The position numbers and the translations under genes were made by a program. The notes under the pieces are model-generated. The model saw nothing but the letters and a program-made list of their open reading frames with translations, was not told where the DNA came from and did not search any database. From Pseudomonas graminis (GTDB lineage Bacteria; Pseudomonadota; Gammaproteobacteria; Pseudomonadales; Pseudomonadaceae): a stretch of 64,000 nt of DNA. The number at the start of each line of letters is the position of its first letter. The first letter of the stretch is position 1. Location of the stretch: the NCBI RefSeq assembly GCF_900111735.1, contig NZ_FOHW01000015.1, positions 1 through 64,000 on the forward strand, in the 5' to 3' direction. Shown here one piece after another: positions 1 through 9,443 of this stretch.

Positions 1-9
1 GGCACCCGC

Positions 10-45
10 CGCCTTCCCGGCTAAAGCCTGCCCCACAGGGATCAG
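10..45. repeat. REP palindrome downstream of the catalase remnant
   Basis: Contains the CTTCCCGGCTAAAGCCTGCC core, a degenerate copy of the 'CCGGCTTTAGCCGGGAA' REP family seen elsewhere in the window (for example near 3250 and 21870). It abuts the 3' end of the truncated catalase gene. The window starts just before it, so any partner element upstream is not visible. Confidence 0.6.
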
Positions 46-329
46 GCGTTGTGAATACGCTCAGCCGCAGCCGCCACGCCAATCCCGTACTCGGGGCCGG
101 CCATTGAGCAATGTTCGATGTACGGCTGGATGCTCGGCGCCGACACGCCACGCAGGGAGCGGGCGGTGTTGTCGAACAGCGGCTGTTTCTCCCGGGCGTT
201 CATCAGGCGGAACAGGTTGCCCGGCTGCGAGTAATAGTCGCCATCCACGCGATGGTTCCAGTGAGCGGCCACGCCTTCGATGGACAGCGGCGGCTCTCTG
301 AAATCCGGCTGTTCCTGGAAGGCGCCACT
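42..329 (-). pseudogene. Catalase C-terminal remnant (5' part missing)
   Basis: Reading the minus strand, about 95 residues match the C-terminal end of clade-type monofunctional catalases: EQPDFREPPLSIEG, then AAHWNHR, DYYSQPGNLFRLM, LFDNTARSL, and a final stretch like the usual 'HCxxADPxYGxGVAxA'. A complete catalase is about 480-500 residues. The heme pocket, catalytic His and proximal Tyr all lie upstream and are absent. The reading frame continues open to 386, but residues beyond about 329 do not look like catalase and run into a REP element (384-421). I therefore read this as a 5'-deleted catalase gene that cannot make a working enzyme. An alternative is a small protein reusing the fragment, for which there is no evidence. 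Confidence 0.75.
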
Positions 330-383
330 CACGGTCACAGCCGACCAGATAATGCAGTGTGTCAGGCGATGTCCTGACACATA

Positions 384-421
384 CAAATCGCAATCGCGGG
401 CAAGCGCGCTCCTACAGGTCC
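384..421. repeat. REP element at the truncation point of the catalase remnant
   Basis: Carries the inverted form of the 'GTAGGAGCGCGCTTGCCCGCGA' unit. It lies between the broken 5' side of the catalase fragment and the end of thyA. A short palindrome, TGTCAGG...CCTGACA, sits next to it at about 359-380. Confidence 0.7.
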
Positions 422-444
422 AGCGAATGGCTTCGGATCAGCGC

Positions 445-1278
445 TTAAACAGCCACTGGCGCCTTGATGCTCGGATCCGCGTCATAACCCACTATCTCGA
501 AGTCTTCGAAGCGATAGTCGTAGATGCTCTCCGGGCGGCGCTTGATGTTCAGCTGCGGCAGCTGTCGTGGCGTGCGGGTCAGCTGCGTCGCGATCTGCTC
601 TTCATGGTTGGAATAGGCGTGGGTGTCGCCCAGGCTGACAATGATCTCGTGGGGGATCAGGTCGCATTGCTGAGCCAGCATGTGGGTCAGCAACGCCAGC
701 GCCGCGATGTTGTACGGCAGGCCGAGGAAGACGTCGGAACTGCGAATGTACAACTGCATCGACAGCTTGCCGTCGGCCACAAAGGCCTGGTACAGCAAAT
801 GACACACCGCAAGGGCCTGGCGCCCGGCCTTGACGTTCTCCTGCGGCGACAGCTTCTCGTCCGGCAGGTATTCGGTGTTCCAGCCGTGGAACAGGATGCG
901 GCGGCTGTTGGGGTTGTTCTTCAGGCAATCGACCATGTAATCGATCTGGTTGATCTTGCCGCCATCCTTGGTGGGCCAGCCGGTCCACTGTGCGCCGTAC
1001 ACCGGGCCCAGGTCGCCGTCTTCGGTGGCCCACTCGTCCCAGATGGTCACGCCGTTCTCGTTCAGCCATTTGGTGTTGGTGTTGCCGCTGAGCATCCAGA
1101 TCAACTCGTTGGCGATGCTCTTGAAGTGCAGCTTCTTGGTGGTCAGCAGCGGGAAGCCATCGGCCAGGTTGTGGCGAATCTGCCGACCGAACACGGCCGT
1201 GGTGCCGGTCCCGGTGCGGTCGCCCTTGCGGGTTCCGTTGTTGATGACGTCCTGCAGCAGTTCAAGGTATTGCTTCAT
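445..1278 (-). CDS. thyA: Thymidylate synthase ThyA
   Basis: Cytoplasmic enzyme that methylates dUMP to dTMP using 5,10-methylene-tetrahydrofolate, feeding DNA synthesis. The 277-residue product has the family hallmarks: GDRTGTGT near the N-terminus (folate/phosphate region), LGPVYGAQW, the catalytic Cys in [12 protein letters not shown], and the substrate-binding [14 protein letters not shown] followed by HAYSNH. The open frame extends 39 codons upstream, but ATG at 1276-1278 gives the normal MKQYLELL start. It lies 73 bp downstream of lgt in the same direction, the usual lgt-thyA arrangement. Length and motifs look intact. Confidence 0.96.
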   Translation of the reverse strand: MKQYLELLQDVINNGTRKGDRTGTGTTAVFGRQIRHNLADGFPLLTTKKLHFKSIANELIWMLSGNTNTKWLNENGVTIWDEWATEDGDLGPVYGAQWTGWPTKDGGKINQIDYMVDCLKNNPNSRRILFHGWNTEYLPDEKLSPQENVKAGRQALAVCHLLYQAFVADGKLSMQLYIRSSDVFLGLPYNIAALALLTHMLAQQCDLIPHEIIVSLGDTHAYSNHEEQIATQLTRTPRQLPQLNIKRRPESIYDYRFEDFEIVGYDADPSIKAPVAV

Positions 1279-1351
1279 GACCAAAGGCCCTCTGTTTCGG
1301 TGAATCCGCCGAACCCTACAGGCCCGGCGTTCAGCAAATGTAGCCGGCGCG

Positions 1352-2158
1352 TCACGCTGCAGCGTTGTTGGCAGCGGGCGCGCGGTGGTAAGCAAGCCAG
1401 ATCAGCACCAGACCGCCAATGATCATCGGCAGGCTGAGGATCTGCCCCATGGTGACCCAGCCCCAGGCCAGATAACCCAGCTGGGCGTCCGGCACGCGGA
1501 CGAATTCCACCACGAAGCGGAAGATGCCGTAGAACAGCGCGAACATGCCGGACACGGCCATGGTCGGACGCGGCTTGCGGGAGAAGAAATAGAGAATGAC
1601 GAACAAGGCCACGCCTTCCAGCGCGAACTGGTAGAGCTGTGACGGGTGGCGCGGCAGTTGCGCAGGGTCGGTGGGGAACACCATGGCCCAAGGCAGATCA
1701 GTCGGCTTGCCCCACAGTTCGGCGTTGATGAAGTTGCCGATGCGCCCGGCACCCAGACCAATCGGCACCATGGGTGCGATGAAGTCCATGAGCTGGAAGA
1801 ACGACTTGCCGTTGCGCTTGCCGAACCAGTAAGTCGCAATCATCACGCCGATAAAGCCGCCGTGGAACGCCATGCCGCCCTTCCACACTTCAAGGATCAG
1901 CAGCGGGTTGGCGATGTAGTTGGGCAGATCGTAGAACAGGACGTAGCCGAGACGCCCGCCGACGATGACGCCCATGGCGACCCAGAAAATCATGTCCGAG
2001 AGCTTTTCTTTGGTCCACGTCGGGTCAAAGCGATTCAGGCGACGGGATGCCAGGTACCAGGCACTGCCGATACCGACCAGATACATCAGGCCGTACCAGT
2101 GAATTTGCAGCGGACCGATGGCCACGGCTACCGGGTCAATCTGCGGGTAAGGCAGCAT
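1352..2158 (-). CDS. lgt: Prolipoprotein diacylglyceryl transferase Lgt
   Basis: Inner-membrane enzyme that moves a diacylglyceryl group from phosphatidylglycerol to the lipobox cysteine of prolipoproteins, the first step of lipoprotein maturation. The 268-residue product is hydrophobic with about seven predicted membrane spans. It contains the signature region [15 protein letters not shown], the [10 protein letters not shown] start of the first span and HPSQLYQ later on. It is followed by thyA, as in many proteobacteria, and the two are probably co-transcribed. The start gives [16 protein letters not shown], typical for Pseudomonas Lgt. Confidence 0.96.
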   Translation of the reverse strand: MLPYPQIDPVAVAIGPLQIHWYGLMYLVGIGSAWYLASRRLNRFDPTWTKEKLSDMIFWVAMGVIVGGRLGYVLFYDLPNYIANPLLILEVWKGGMAFHGGFIGVMIATYWFGKRNGKSFFQLMDFIAPMVPIGLGAGRIGNFINAELWGKPTDLPWAMVFPTDPAQLPRHPSQLYQFALEGVALFVILYFFSRKPRPTMAVSGMFALFYGIFRFVVEFVRVPDAQLGYLAWGWVTMGQILSLPMIIGGLVLIWLAYHRAPAANNAAA

Positions 2159-2424
2159 TGCGACTCCTTGAAATAGAAGCGCTCATTGAGCGACGAAGCA
2201 GAACTATGCGGCGGCGGTAGCAGGTGGTGCCACCCAATAATGATGAAACTTGGTGCAAGAGCGACCGCGTTGGCAAACCCGCACGCCGACGATGTCGCCC
2301 CGGCTGGCGCGGACATCTCTCAAAAACAGTGCGGCATGTTACCGGACCGCGCCGATCCGCTCTAGCAGCGTGCGATGGATGTCGGCGTGCGGGGTGGGTA
2401 AAGTGGCTCAAAAAGGAGTCATCC

Positions 2425-3171
2425 ATGTGCCTTATCGTCTTCGCCTGGCGACCGTCGCACCCTCAGCCGCTGATTCTGGCGGCCAATCGTGACGAGTTCT
2501 ACGCCCGCCCTACGCTGCCGCTGGCCCAGTGGGAAGACGCGCCGCAAGTGTATGCGGGGCGCGATCTTGAAGCGGGCGGGACGTGGCTGGGGATCAATGC
2601 TGACGGACGATTCGCAGCGCTGACCAATATCCGCGAGCCGGGCAAGCCACCTGGCCGTCGTTCGCGGGGCGAATTGGTTGCTGGTTTTTTAAACAATGAA
2701 ATTGCGACTGACGAGTATTTGCGTGATGTCGCCGCGCGTTCGGCGGAGTACGGCGGGTTCAACTTGCTGGTGGGTGATCTTCACCAGTTGCACTTCCTCA
2801 ATGCAAACGACCCGACACCCCGCCGCCTGGAAGCAGGCGTTTACGGTGTGTCCAACGCCGGGCTCGATACGTCATGGCCGAAGCTGGTGAAAGCCAAAGC
2901 CGCCCTGTCGGAACAGCTGCATACGCCTGATCCAGAAGCGCTGTTTGGTTTTCTTGCCGACCACGCGCCTGCGCCGGACGCTGAACTGCCGAGCACCGGC
3001 GTTGGGCTCGCGACGGAGAAATTGCTGTCGAGCGTGTTCATCGCCAGCCCCAATTACGGCACGCGGGCGAGCACGGTATTGCTGGTTAATGCGGATGGCA
3101 GCCGGCGCCTGATCGAGCGCAGCTTTGGGCCGTATGGCGGGAGATTGGGAGAGGTGGATCTGAGGATTTGA
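2425..3171 (+). CDS. NRDE (TANGO2-type) family protein
   Basis: The 248-residue protein begins MCLIVFAW and contains the family-naming motif NRDE at residues 18-21 and GGTWLGI, hallmarks of the NRDE/TANGO2 family. Cys2 is the conserved N-terminal cysteine of this family, which has an Ntn-hydrolase-like fold. Its biochemical role is not settled; eukaryotic TANGO2 has been tied to heme and lipid handling. The start at 2425 is chosen because a strong AAAAAGGAG ribosome site lies just upstream and Cys2 must be close to the N-terminus. It is transcribed alone, divergently from lgt. Confidence 0.85.
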   Translation: MCLIVFAWRPSHPQPLILAANRDEFYARPTLPLAQWEDAPQVYAGRDLEAGGTWLGINADGRFAALTNIREPGKPPGRRSRGELVAGFLNNEIATDEYLRDVAARSAEYGGFNLLVGDLHQLHFLNANDPTPRRLEAGVYGVSNAGLDTSWPKLVKAKAALSEQLHTPDPEALFGFLADHAPAPDAELPSTGVGLATEKLLSSVFIASPNYGTRASTVLLVNADGSRRLIERSFGPYGGRLGEVDLRI

Positions 3172-3179
3172 CTACACCT

Positions 3180-3340
3180 CTTCGCGGCTAAAGCCGGTCC
3201 TACATAAACTGCTGCGCGTCTGCTGGTGCGGCGGGCTTACCCTTGTAGGACCGGCTTTAGCCGGGAAAGCGTCCTGTGTCACACCGCACATTTGAGGGCG
3301 ACTGATCTGGCCTCTTCCCGGCTGAAGCCGGTCCCACTAA
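3180..3340. repeat. Cluster of three REP palindromes
   Basis: Copies of the 'GGCTTTAGCC' family lie at about 3184-3212, 3243-3269 and 3312-3338, in alternating orientation (inverted, direct, inverted). They fill the space between the NRDE gene and the convergent end of ptsP and could act as a bidirectional transcript end. Confidence 0.85.
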
Positions 3341-3360
3341 GAGCAGCGCAGCGCCAGCCC

Positions 3361-5640
3361 TCAATGCCCCTTCACAGACCCCGGATTGATCATCCGCGAC
3401 AGGCCCAGATTCCTCAGCGCCAGTTGCAGCGAACTGCTGATGACTTGGGGATTATCGTTCTTCATCAGTTGGGCCAACAGGTCTTTGGCCATGCTCAGGT
3501 TGATCTGGCGCAGCATCCACTTCACTTTCGGCAAGTTGGTGGCGTTCATCGACAGGCTGTCGAAGCCCATCGCCATCAGCAGCACCGCCGCCGCAGGATC
3601 ACCGGCCATTTCGCCGCAGATGCTCACCGGCTTGCCTTCGGCGTGGGCATCGCGCACTACACTCTGCAGAGCTTGAAGCACCGCCGGGTGCAGGTAGTCG
3701 TACAAATCCGCCACGCGCGGGTTGTTGCGGTCGACCGCCAGCAAATACTGGGTCAAGTCGTTGGAGCCGACGGACAGGAAATCCACCTGACGCGCCAGCT
3801 CACGGGTCTGATAGACCGCCGCCGGGACTTCAATCATCACGCCCACCGGTGGCATCGGCACGTCGGTGCCTTCATCGCGCACTTCGCCCCACGCCCGGTG
3901 GATCAGGTGCAACGCCTCTTCGGTTTCGTGGGTGCCGGAGATCATCGGCAACAGAATCCGCAGGTTGTTCAAGCCTTCGCTGGCCTTGAGCATGGCGCGG
4001 GTCTGCACCAGAAAGATTTCCGGGTGATCCAGCGTCACGCGAATGCCGCGCCAGCCGAGGAACGGGTTGTCTTCCTTGATCGGGAAGTACGACAGCGACT
4101 TGTCGCCACCAATGTCCAGCGTTCGCATGGTCACCGGTAACGGGTGGAACGCCGCCAGCTGCTCACGGTAGATGGCGAGCTGTTCTTTCTCGCTCGGGAA
4201 CCGCTGCTGAATCATGAACGGGACTTCGGTGCGGTACAGGCCGACGCCTTCCGCGCCTCGCTGTTGCGCACGGGCCACGTCTGCCAGCAGACCGGTATTG
4301 ACCCACAGCGGCATGCGGTGACCGTCGAGGGTCACGCACGGCAACTCACGCAGCGCGTCGAGGCCTTGAGAGAGCTGACGCTCCTCTTCGACGACGACGG
4401 AGTACTGCTTGATCAGGATCTCGGAGGGATTGGTGAAGACTTCGCCATGGTAGCCGTCGACGATCAGCTGGATGCCGTCGACTTTCGAGTACGGCAGGTC
4501 CACCACACCCATGACCGTGGGAATGCCCATGGCCCTGGCCAGAATGGCGACGTGGGAGTTACCCGAACCGAGTACCGAAATCAGCCCCACCAACTTGCCC
4601 TCCGGCACCTCGCCAAGCATGGCGGGCGAGAGCTCTTCGCTGACCAGAATGGTGTTGTCGGGGTAGACCAGTGTTTGCTGGCGCGCTTCCTGAAGGTAGG
4701 CCAGCAGGCGGCGACCCAGGTCTTTGACGTCCGATGCGCGTTCACGCAGATAGGCGTCGTCCATCAGCTCGAAGCGTTTGACGTGCTCGTTGACCACCGA
4801 ACGCAACGCGCCCTGGGCCCACTGGCCGGTCTTGATGACGTTGGTGACTTCGCTGCCCAGCGAAGCATCGTCGAGCATCATCAGGTATACATCAAAGAGC
4901 GCGCGCTCTTCAGGACGCAATTGTGTCGCCAACTTCGCCGAAAGGGTGCGCATATCATTGCGAACGCCTTCAAGTGCAGTCTGGAACAGTTTAAGCTCAG
5001 CGGTGATGTCGGTGACGGTTTTGTCCGGCACGACTTCTAGGTCAGCCGGCGGCAGCATGACCAGCGCGGTGCCGACGGCAGCACCCGGTGAACCCGGCAC
5101 GCCGACGAATCGGGCTTCCTGAATGCCCTTGCCCTGCCGACCTAGCCCGCGAATGGAGCCGGTGGCTTCTGCGTGGGCGATAACGCCGGCGAGCTGCGCG
5201 CTCATCGTGACCAGGAAGGCTTCTTCGCCCTCGTCGAACTGACGGCGCTCTTTTTGCTGGATGACCAGGACGCCCACTACCCTGCGGTGGTGGATGATCG
5301 GCGCACCGAGGAAAGAGGCGTAGCGTTCTTCACCGGTTTCGGCAAAGTAACGATAGCGAGGGTGATCGGCGGCGTTTTCGAGGTTCAGCGGTTCTTCACG
5401 CGTACCGACCAGACCCACGAGGCCCTCGTTCGGGGCCATGCTCACCTTGCCGATCGAGCGCTTGTTCAGGCCTTCGGTGGCCATCAGCACGAAGCGATTC
5501 GCTTCAGGATCGAGCAGATAGACCGAGCAGACCTGGCTGCTCATGGCCTCTTTTACGCGCAATACAATAATGCCCAACGCCGCCCTGAGATCCTTGGCGG
5601 AGTTAACTTCCTGGACGATCTTGCGCAGCGTATTGAGCAT
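3361..5640 (-). CDS. ptsP: PEP-protein phosphotransferase PtsP (EI-Ntr)
   Basis: First enzyme of the nitrogen-related phosphotransferase chain: it autophosphorylates from phosphoenolpyruvate and passes phosphate to NPr (PtsO). The 759-residue protein has an N-terminal GAF domain (about residues 1-155), then the EI phosphohistidine domain with the active His at about 363 in GSGNSHVAILARA. The PEP-binding TIM barrel follows, with RTLDIGGDK and VGSNDLTQY, and the C-terminal active-site Cys lies in SICGEMAGD. The GAF domain separates it from sugar-PTS EI. It follows rppH by 21 bp, the conserved rppH-ptsP pair. Confidence 0.96.
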   Translation of the reverse strand: MLNTLRKIVQEVNSAKDLRAALGIIVLRVKEAMSSQVCSVYLLDPEANRFVLMATEGLNKRSIGKVSMAPNEGLVGLVGTREEPLNLENAADHPRYRYFAETGEERYASFLGAPIIHHRRVVGVLVIQQKERRQFDEGEEAFLVTMSAQLAGVIAHAEATGSIRGLGRQGKGIQEARFVGVPGSPGAAVGTALVMLPPADLEVVPDKTVTDITAELKLFQTALEGVRNDMRTLSAKLATQLRPEERALFDVYLMMLDDASLGSEVTNVIKTGQWAQGALRSVVNEHVKRFELMDDAYLRERASDVKDLGRRLLAYLQEARQQTLVYPDNTILVSEELSPAMLGEVPEGKLVGLISVLGSGNSHVAILARAMGIPTVMGVVDLPYSKVDGIQLIVDGYHGEVFTNPSEILIKQYSVVVEEERQLSQGLDALRELPCVTLDGHRMPLWVNTGLLADVARAQQRGAEGVGLYRTEVPFMIQQRFPSEKEQLAIYREQLAAFHPLPVTMRTLDIGGDKSLSYFPIKEDNPFLGWRGIRVTLDHPEIFLVQTRAMLKASEGLNNLRILLPMISGTHETEEALHLIHRAWGEVRDEGTDVPMPPVGVMIEVPAAVYQTRELARQVDFLSVGSNDLTQYLLAVDRNNPRVADLYDYLHPAVLQALQSVVRDAHAEGKPVSICGEMAGDPAAAVLLMAMGFDSLSMNATNLPKVKWMLRQINLSMAKDLLAQLMKNDNPQVISSSLQLALRNLGLSRMINPGSVKGH

Positions 5641-5661
5641 GGCTCGGGGTCGAACTCCGTG

Positions 5662-6141
5662 TCAGTCGCGCGCCAACAGGCGCGGGGCAAGCTCTTTGAG
5701 TGCGCGGCGATATACTTCGCGCTTGAATGTCACCACCTGGCCCAACGGGTACCAATAACTGACCCAACGCCAGCCATCGAACTCCGGTTTGCCGGTCAAA
5801 TCCATCCGCACCCGCTGCTCGTTGGAGATCAGGCGCAGGAGAAACCATTTTTGCTTCTGGCCGATGCACAGCGGCTGGCTGTGGGTACGGACCAAACGTT
5901 GCGGCAGACGATAGCGCAACCAACCCCGGGTGCAGGCAAGAATTTCAACATCATGCCGTTCCAGCCCGACTTCTTCATTCAATTCACGGTAAAGCGCGTC
6001 TTCCGGGGTCTCCTGAGGGTTGATACCCCCCTGTGGAAACTGCCAGGCGTCTTGATTGATGCGCCGAGCCCATAAGACCTGACCAGCATCATTTGTCAGA
6101 ATTATCCCGACATTAGGGCGAAAACCATCGGGGTCGATCAC
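5662..6141 (-). CDS. rppH: RNA pyrophosphohydrolase RppH
   Basis: Nudix hydrolase that converts the 5' triphosphate of mRNA to monophosphate and so triggers RNase E-dependent decay. The 159-residue product contains a perfect Nudix box starting [20 protein letters not shown] and ending VGL. The start is GTG at 6141 ([10 protein letters not shown]...), the family's normal N-terminus, with GAGG upstream. The frame runs 20 codons further upstream to an ATG, but that extension is not family-like. Conserved neighbour of ptsP; the two are likely one transcript. Confidence 0.95.
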   Translation of the reverse strand: MIDPDGFRPNVGIILTNDAGQVLWARRINQDAWQFPQGGINPQETPEDALYRELNEEVGLERHDVEILACTRGWLRYRLPQRLVRTHSQPLCIGQKQKWFLLRLISNEQRVRMDLTGKPEFDGWRWVSYWYPLGQVVTFKREVYRRALKELAPRLLARD

Positions 6142-6307
6142 GGCTACAACCTCGCAAACGCATGTCGCCGCATTGTTCCACAAAGATCGTGAAGGCAGCA
6201 ACGAGGCTGCGACAGCTTATCGTGACAACTGCATTAATAGATGCGATCTCTTAGGCAAACCTCGTATTCTTGTGCTCTTTTTTCTGATATTTCAGCGAGT
6301 AAAGCCC

Positions 6308-6964
6308 ATGCGTCTGGCCCTCTTCGACCTCGACAACACCCTCCTCGGCGGCGACAGCGACCATGCCTGGGGCGATTACCTGTGCGAACGGGGCATCTTG
6401 GACGGCGCTGCCTACAAGGCACGCAACGATGCCTTTTATCAGGACTATCTGGCCGGCACGCTGAACCTGACCGACTACTTGAATTTCAGCCTGGAGATTC
6501 TCGGCCGCACTGACATGGCGCAGCTCGACGAATGGCACCGGGAATTCATGCGCGACTGCATCGAGCCCCTGATCCTGCCGAAAGCCATGGCCCTCATCGC
6601 CAAACACCGCGAGGCTGGCGACAAGCTGGTGGTGATCACCGCGACCAACCGTTTCGTCACCGCACCGATCGTGGCCCGGCTGGGCATCGACACGTTGCTG
6701 GCGACCGAGTGCGAGATCGTCGATGGCCGCTACACCGGGCGCACCACTGACGTGCCGTGCTTCCGCGAGGGCAAAGTGACACGCCTGAACCGCTGGATCG
6801 AAGAGAACGGCTTCAACCTGGATGACAGCTGGTTCTACAGTGATTCTATGAACGATTTGCCACTGCTGGAGCAGGTCGCCCACCCGGTCGCGGTCGATCC
6901 TGATGAAAAGCTGCGCGCCGAGGCCACCCGTCGCGGCTGGCCGGTGATTTCACTGCGCGACTGA
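6308..6964 (+). CDS. HAD-IB family hydrolase (phosphoserine phosphatase-like)
   Basis: The 218-residue cytoplasmic phosphatase has motif I FDLDNTL (nucleophile Asp7, acid/base Asp9), a helical cap, Lys in motif III, and motif IV in DSMNDLPLL. This places it in HAD subfamily IB, close to SerB and to the group called 'HAD-IB hypothetical 1'. It reads divergently from rppH. The substrate cannot be read from sequence. The his genes in this window include only a monofunctional HisB, so the cell needs a separate histidinol-phosphate phosphatase. HAD-IB proteins have been proposed for this step in Pseudomonas, which makes this gene a candidate (inference). Other phosphomonoesters remain possible. 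Confidence 0.85.
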   Translation: MRLALFDLDNTLLGGDSDHAWGDYLCERGILDGAAYKARNDAFYQDYLAGTLNLTDYLNFSLEILGRTDMAQLDEWHREFMRDCIEPLILPKAMALIAKHREAGDKLVVITATNRFVTAPIVARLGIDTLLATECEIVDGRYTGRTTDVPCFREGKVTRLNRWIEENGFNLDDSWFYSDSMNDLPLLEQVAHPVAVDPDEKLRAEATRRGWPVISLRD

Positions 6965-6968
6965 AAAG

Positions 6969-7035
6969 CCTTCGCGAGCAAGCTCATTTCTACAAGTCAC
7001 CGCGCCTCTGTAGGAGCGCGCTTGCCCGCGAAAAA
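6969..7035. repeat. REP pair
   Basis: A degenerate inverted unit (TTCGCGAGCAAGCTCATTTCTACA) is followed by a direct unit (GTAGGAGCGCGCTTGCCCGCG). The pair lies between the convergent HAD hydrolase and DUF2269 genes. Confidence 0.8.
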
Positions 7036-7091
7036 ATGGGTCAGGCAACCCCAATCCATGGTCTGCCTCTGGTGTCACTGCGAAATGAGGT

Positions 7092-7520
7092 TTAAACCGG
7101 TTTGGCACCCATCAGACCGGCAATCGCCACGAAGCAGACCACGCTGAAGATGGCCAGGGCGAGTGTGAAGCGGGAATTACCCACGATCACCGGCCGGCGC
7201 AGGCGATTGACCCGCACCGCCAGCCACGCCCAGCTCAAGGCGCCGAAGAGATACAGCACACTCGCCGCCAGCAGCCAGGTCTGTCCCAGCGGCCAGCCAG
7301 CGTAGTGCACCAGCCACCAACCGCTGATCGGCAGGGTTATCAGGCACACGCCCATCAGCACCCAGACAAATGCCCACGGCCGTTGCATGGCGCGGTTCTG
7401 AACCGTCGCATCGCCGGCCCGACGTCCACGGACAATCCAGACGATCAGCCCCAGCGCGCAGATGAACAGCAGCACCGTGCTGACGACGTGCAGGATTTTC
7501 AGTGCAGCGAAGTGTTCCAT
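7092..7520 (-). CDS. DUF2269-type integral membrane protein
   Basis: The 142-residue protein has four clear hydrophobic segments (about residues 7-29, 49-70, 80-100 and 118-140) and only short loops. The opening KILHVVSTVLLF and the overall layout fit the DUF2269 family of small inner-membrane proteins. Their function is unknown. It stands alone, facing ilvA's direction but separated from it by a REP-containing gap of 254 bp. No catalytic or metal-binding motif is obvious. Confidence 0.75.
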   Translation of the reverse strand: MEHFAALKILHVVSTVLLFICALGLIVWIVRGRRAGDATVQNRAMQRPWAFVWVLMGVCLITLPISGWWLVHYAGWPLGQTWLLAASVLYLFGALSWAWLAVRVNRLRRPVIVGNSRFTLALAIFSVVCFVAIAGLMGAKPV

Positions 7521-7590
7521 TGTGTTCGTGTCCCTGTGTCTGGCGGTATTTGAAGATTAGCAGCCGGCTGCATATCGCCGCCGCTGTTGA

Positions 7591-7730
7591 TCCTGTAGGA
7601 GCGTGGCTTGTCCCGCGAGCTGGCACGAAGCCGCAGCCCATGAGCGACCTTGCTTCTTCAGTCCGGAGACTGCATGCACCGTATTGCTGCCGTTCCCGGC
7701 AGATCGCGGGACCAGCCTCGCTCCTACAGT
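7591..7730. repeat. Inverted pair of REP elements
   Basis: Direct copy GTAGGAGCGTGGCTTGTCCCGCGA at about 7593-7618 and inverted copy TCGCGGGACCAGCCTCGCTCCTAC at about 7703-7728. The pair could fold into a large stem-loop in the ilvA to DUF2269 gap. Nothing else is seen in this gap. Confidence 0.85.
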
Positions 7731-7774
7731 CCCGGGCATGAACCGCTGAAGTCAGCAGTGTCAGTCTTCGGAGC

Positions 7775-9289
7775 TCACCCCAGAAACAGCTTGTACGCCG
7801 GGTTCTTGGTCTCGTCCCAATACGGATAACCAATCTCTGCCAGCGCCTGCGGCACCAGATGCCGCTCATCTTCCGGCACCACCAACCCCGCCACCACTCG
7901 GCCATCTGCCGCGCCATGGTTGCGGTAGTGGAACATCGAAATATTCCATTTCCCGCCCAGTTTGTTCAGGAAATTGAACAGCGCACCCGGACGCTCCGGG
8001 AATTCAAAGCGCAGCACCACCTCATCGCTGACCCGCTCCGAATGCCCGCCGACCATGTGTCGCAGGTGCAGCTTGGCCAGTTCGTTGTCGGTCAGGTCCA
8101 GCACCGGGAAACCCTGTTCCGTCAGGCTAGCGATCAGCGCTTTGCGAGGGTCGGTGTCGGGGTGGGTCTGCACGCCGACGAAGATGTGCGCTTCGCGGTC
8201 AGTGTGGTAGCGGTAGTTGAATTCGGTGATCTGTCGTTTGCCGATGGCCTCACAGAAGGCTTTGAAGCTGCCCGCCTGTTCCGGAATGGTCACGGCAATG
8301 ATTGCCTCGCGGCCTTCGCCCAGTTCAGCGCGCTCGGCAACGTGGCGCAGACGGTCGAAGTTTACGTTGGCGCCGGAATCGATGGCCACAAACGTCTGCC
8401 CGGTCACTTCGTACTGTTCGGTGTACTTCTTGATCCCGGCCACGCCCAACGCGCCAGAGGGTTCGGTGATTGAGCGGGTGTCGTCGTAAATGTCCTTGAT
8501 CGCCGCGCAAATCTCGTCAGTGCTGACGGTGATCACCTCGTCGACGTAATCCTTGCAGATCTCGAAGGTGTACTGACCGATCTGCGCCACGGCCACGCCA
8601 TCTGCGAACAGCCCGACCTGTTGCAGCACCACGCGCTCGCCGTAGGCCATGGCCTGTTGCAGGCAATTGGAGTCATCCGGCTCGACGCCGATCACCTTGA
8701 TCTCCGGGCGCAGGTATTTCACATACGCAGCAATGCCGGCAATCAGCCCGCCACCACCCACCGGGACAAAGATCGCATCCAGTGGCCCCTGATGCTGACG
8801 CAGGATTTCCATCGCCACCGTGCCTTGCCCGGCGATGGTGTCGGGGTCGTCGTACGGATGAACGTAGACGTAGCCGTGTTCCTCAACCAGCTTCAGCGAA
8901 TACGCCAGCGCCTCGGGAAACGAGTCGCCATGGAGTACGACTTTTCCGCCCCGGGAGCGCACGCCTTCGACTTTGATCTCCGGCGTGGTCTTCGGCATCA
9001 CGATGGTCGCCGACACTCCCAGCGTCTTCGCCGCCAGCGCCAGGCCCTGGGCATGATTGCCCGCCGATGCCGTCACCACGCCCCGCGCCAGTTCTTCCGG
9101 GCCCAGCTGCGCCAACTTGTTGTACGCGCCACGAATCTTGAAGGAGTACACCGGCTGCAAGTCTTCGCGCTTGAGCAGCACGTTGTTGCCCAGGCGCGCG
9201 GAAAGCTGGCGTGCGGCGTGCAGCGGGGTTTCCACGGCAACGTCATAGACGCGGGAGTTGAGAATCTTTTTGACGTAGTGCTCGAGCAT
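7775..9289 (-). CDS. ilvA: Threonine ammonia-lyase, biosynthetic (IlvA)
   Basis: PLP enzyme that deaminates threonine to 2-oxobutanoate, the committed step of isoleucine synthesis. The 504-residue product has a catalytic domain (about 1-320) with the PLP lysine at residue 51 in SFKIRGAYN and the phosphate-binding glycine loop PVGGGGLI. Two C-terminal ACT-like regulatory regions follow (about 325-500), which set the biosynthetic, isoleucine-inhibited enzyme apart from the shorter catabolic TdcB. It is divergent from rpiA, as in other pseudomonads. No leader-peptide attenuator is seen in the 154-bp gap. Confidence 0.96.
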   Translation of the reverse strand: MLEHYVKKILNSRVYDVAVETPLHAARQLSARLGNNVLLKREDLQPVYSFKIRGAYNKLAQLGPEELARGVVTASAGNHAQGLALAAKTLGVSATIVMPKTTPEIKVEGVRSRGGKVVLHGDSFPEALAYSLKLVEEHGYVYVHPYDDPDTIAGQGTVAMEILRQHQGPLDAIFVPVGGGGLIAGIAAYVKYLRPEIKVIGVEPDDSNCLQQAMAYGERVVLQQVGLFADGVAVAQIGQYTFEICKDYVDEVITVSTDEICAAIKDIYDDTRSITEPSGALGVAGIKKYTEQYEVTGQTFVAIDSGANVNFDRLRHVAERAELGEGREAIIAVTIPEQAGSFKAFCEAIGKRQITEFNYRYHTDREAHIFVGVQTHPDTDPRKALIASLTEQGFPVLDLTDNELAKLHLRHMVGGHSERVSDEVVLRFEFPERPGALFNFLNKLGGKWNISMFHYRNHGAADGRVVAGLVVPEDERHLVPQALAEIGYPYWDETKNPAYKLFLG

Positions 9290-9443
9290 CGGGGAAGAAT
9301 CGCTGGCGAAGGGGCAAGACCCGGAAGTCTACCCCTCGCCCCGTCGCACGACCACATCAAGACTCAGGCTTTGACCACGGCATGTCGTTATACTGCCGGC
9401 CCTCGGACCTATCGCTATTCCCTGTAACCGGAGCCCACCTCGC

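Noticed and set aside
280..1422. Long open frame on the plus strand across thyA
   Set aside because: It is antisense to thyA and lgt, has no recognisable motif or ribosome site, and its composition is what GC-rich antisense frames give.
7521..7774. Small genes in the REP-containing gap before ilvA
   Set aside because: Open frames there are built from REP sequence and have no start signals.
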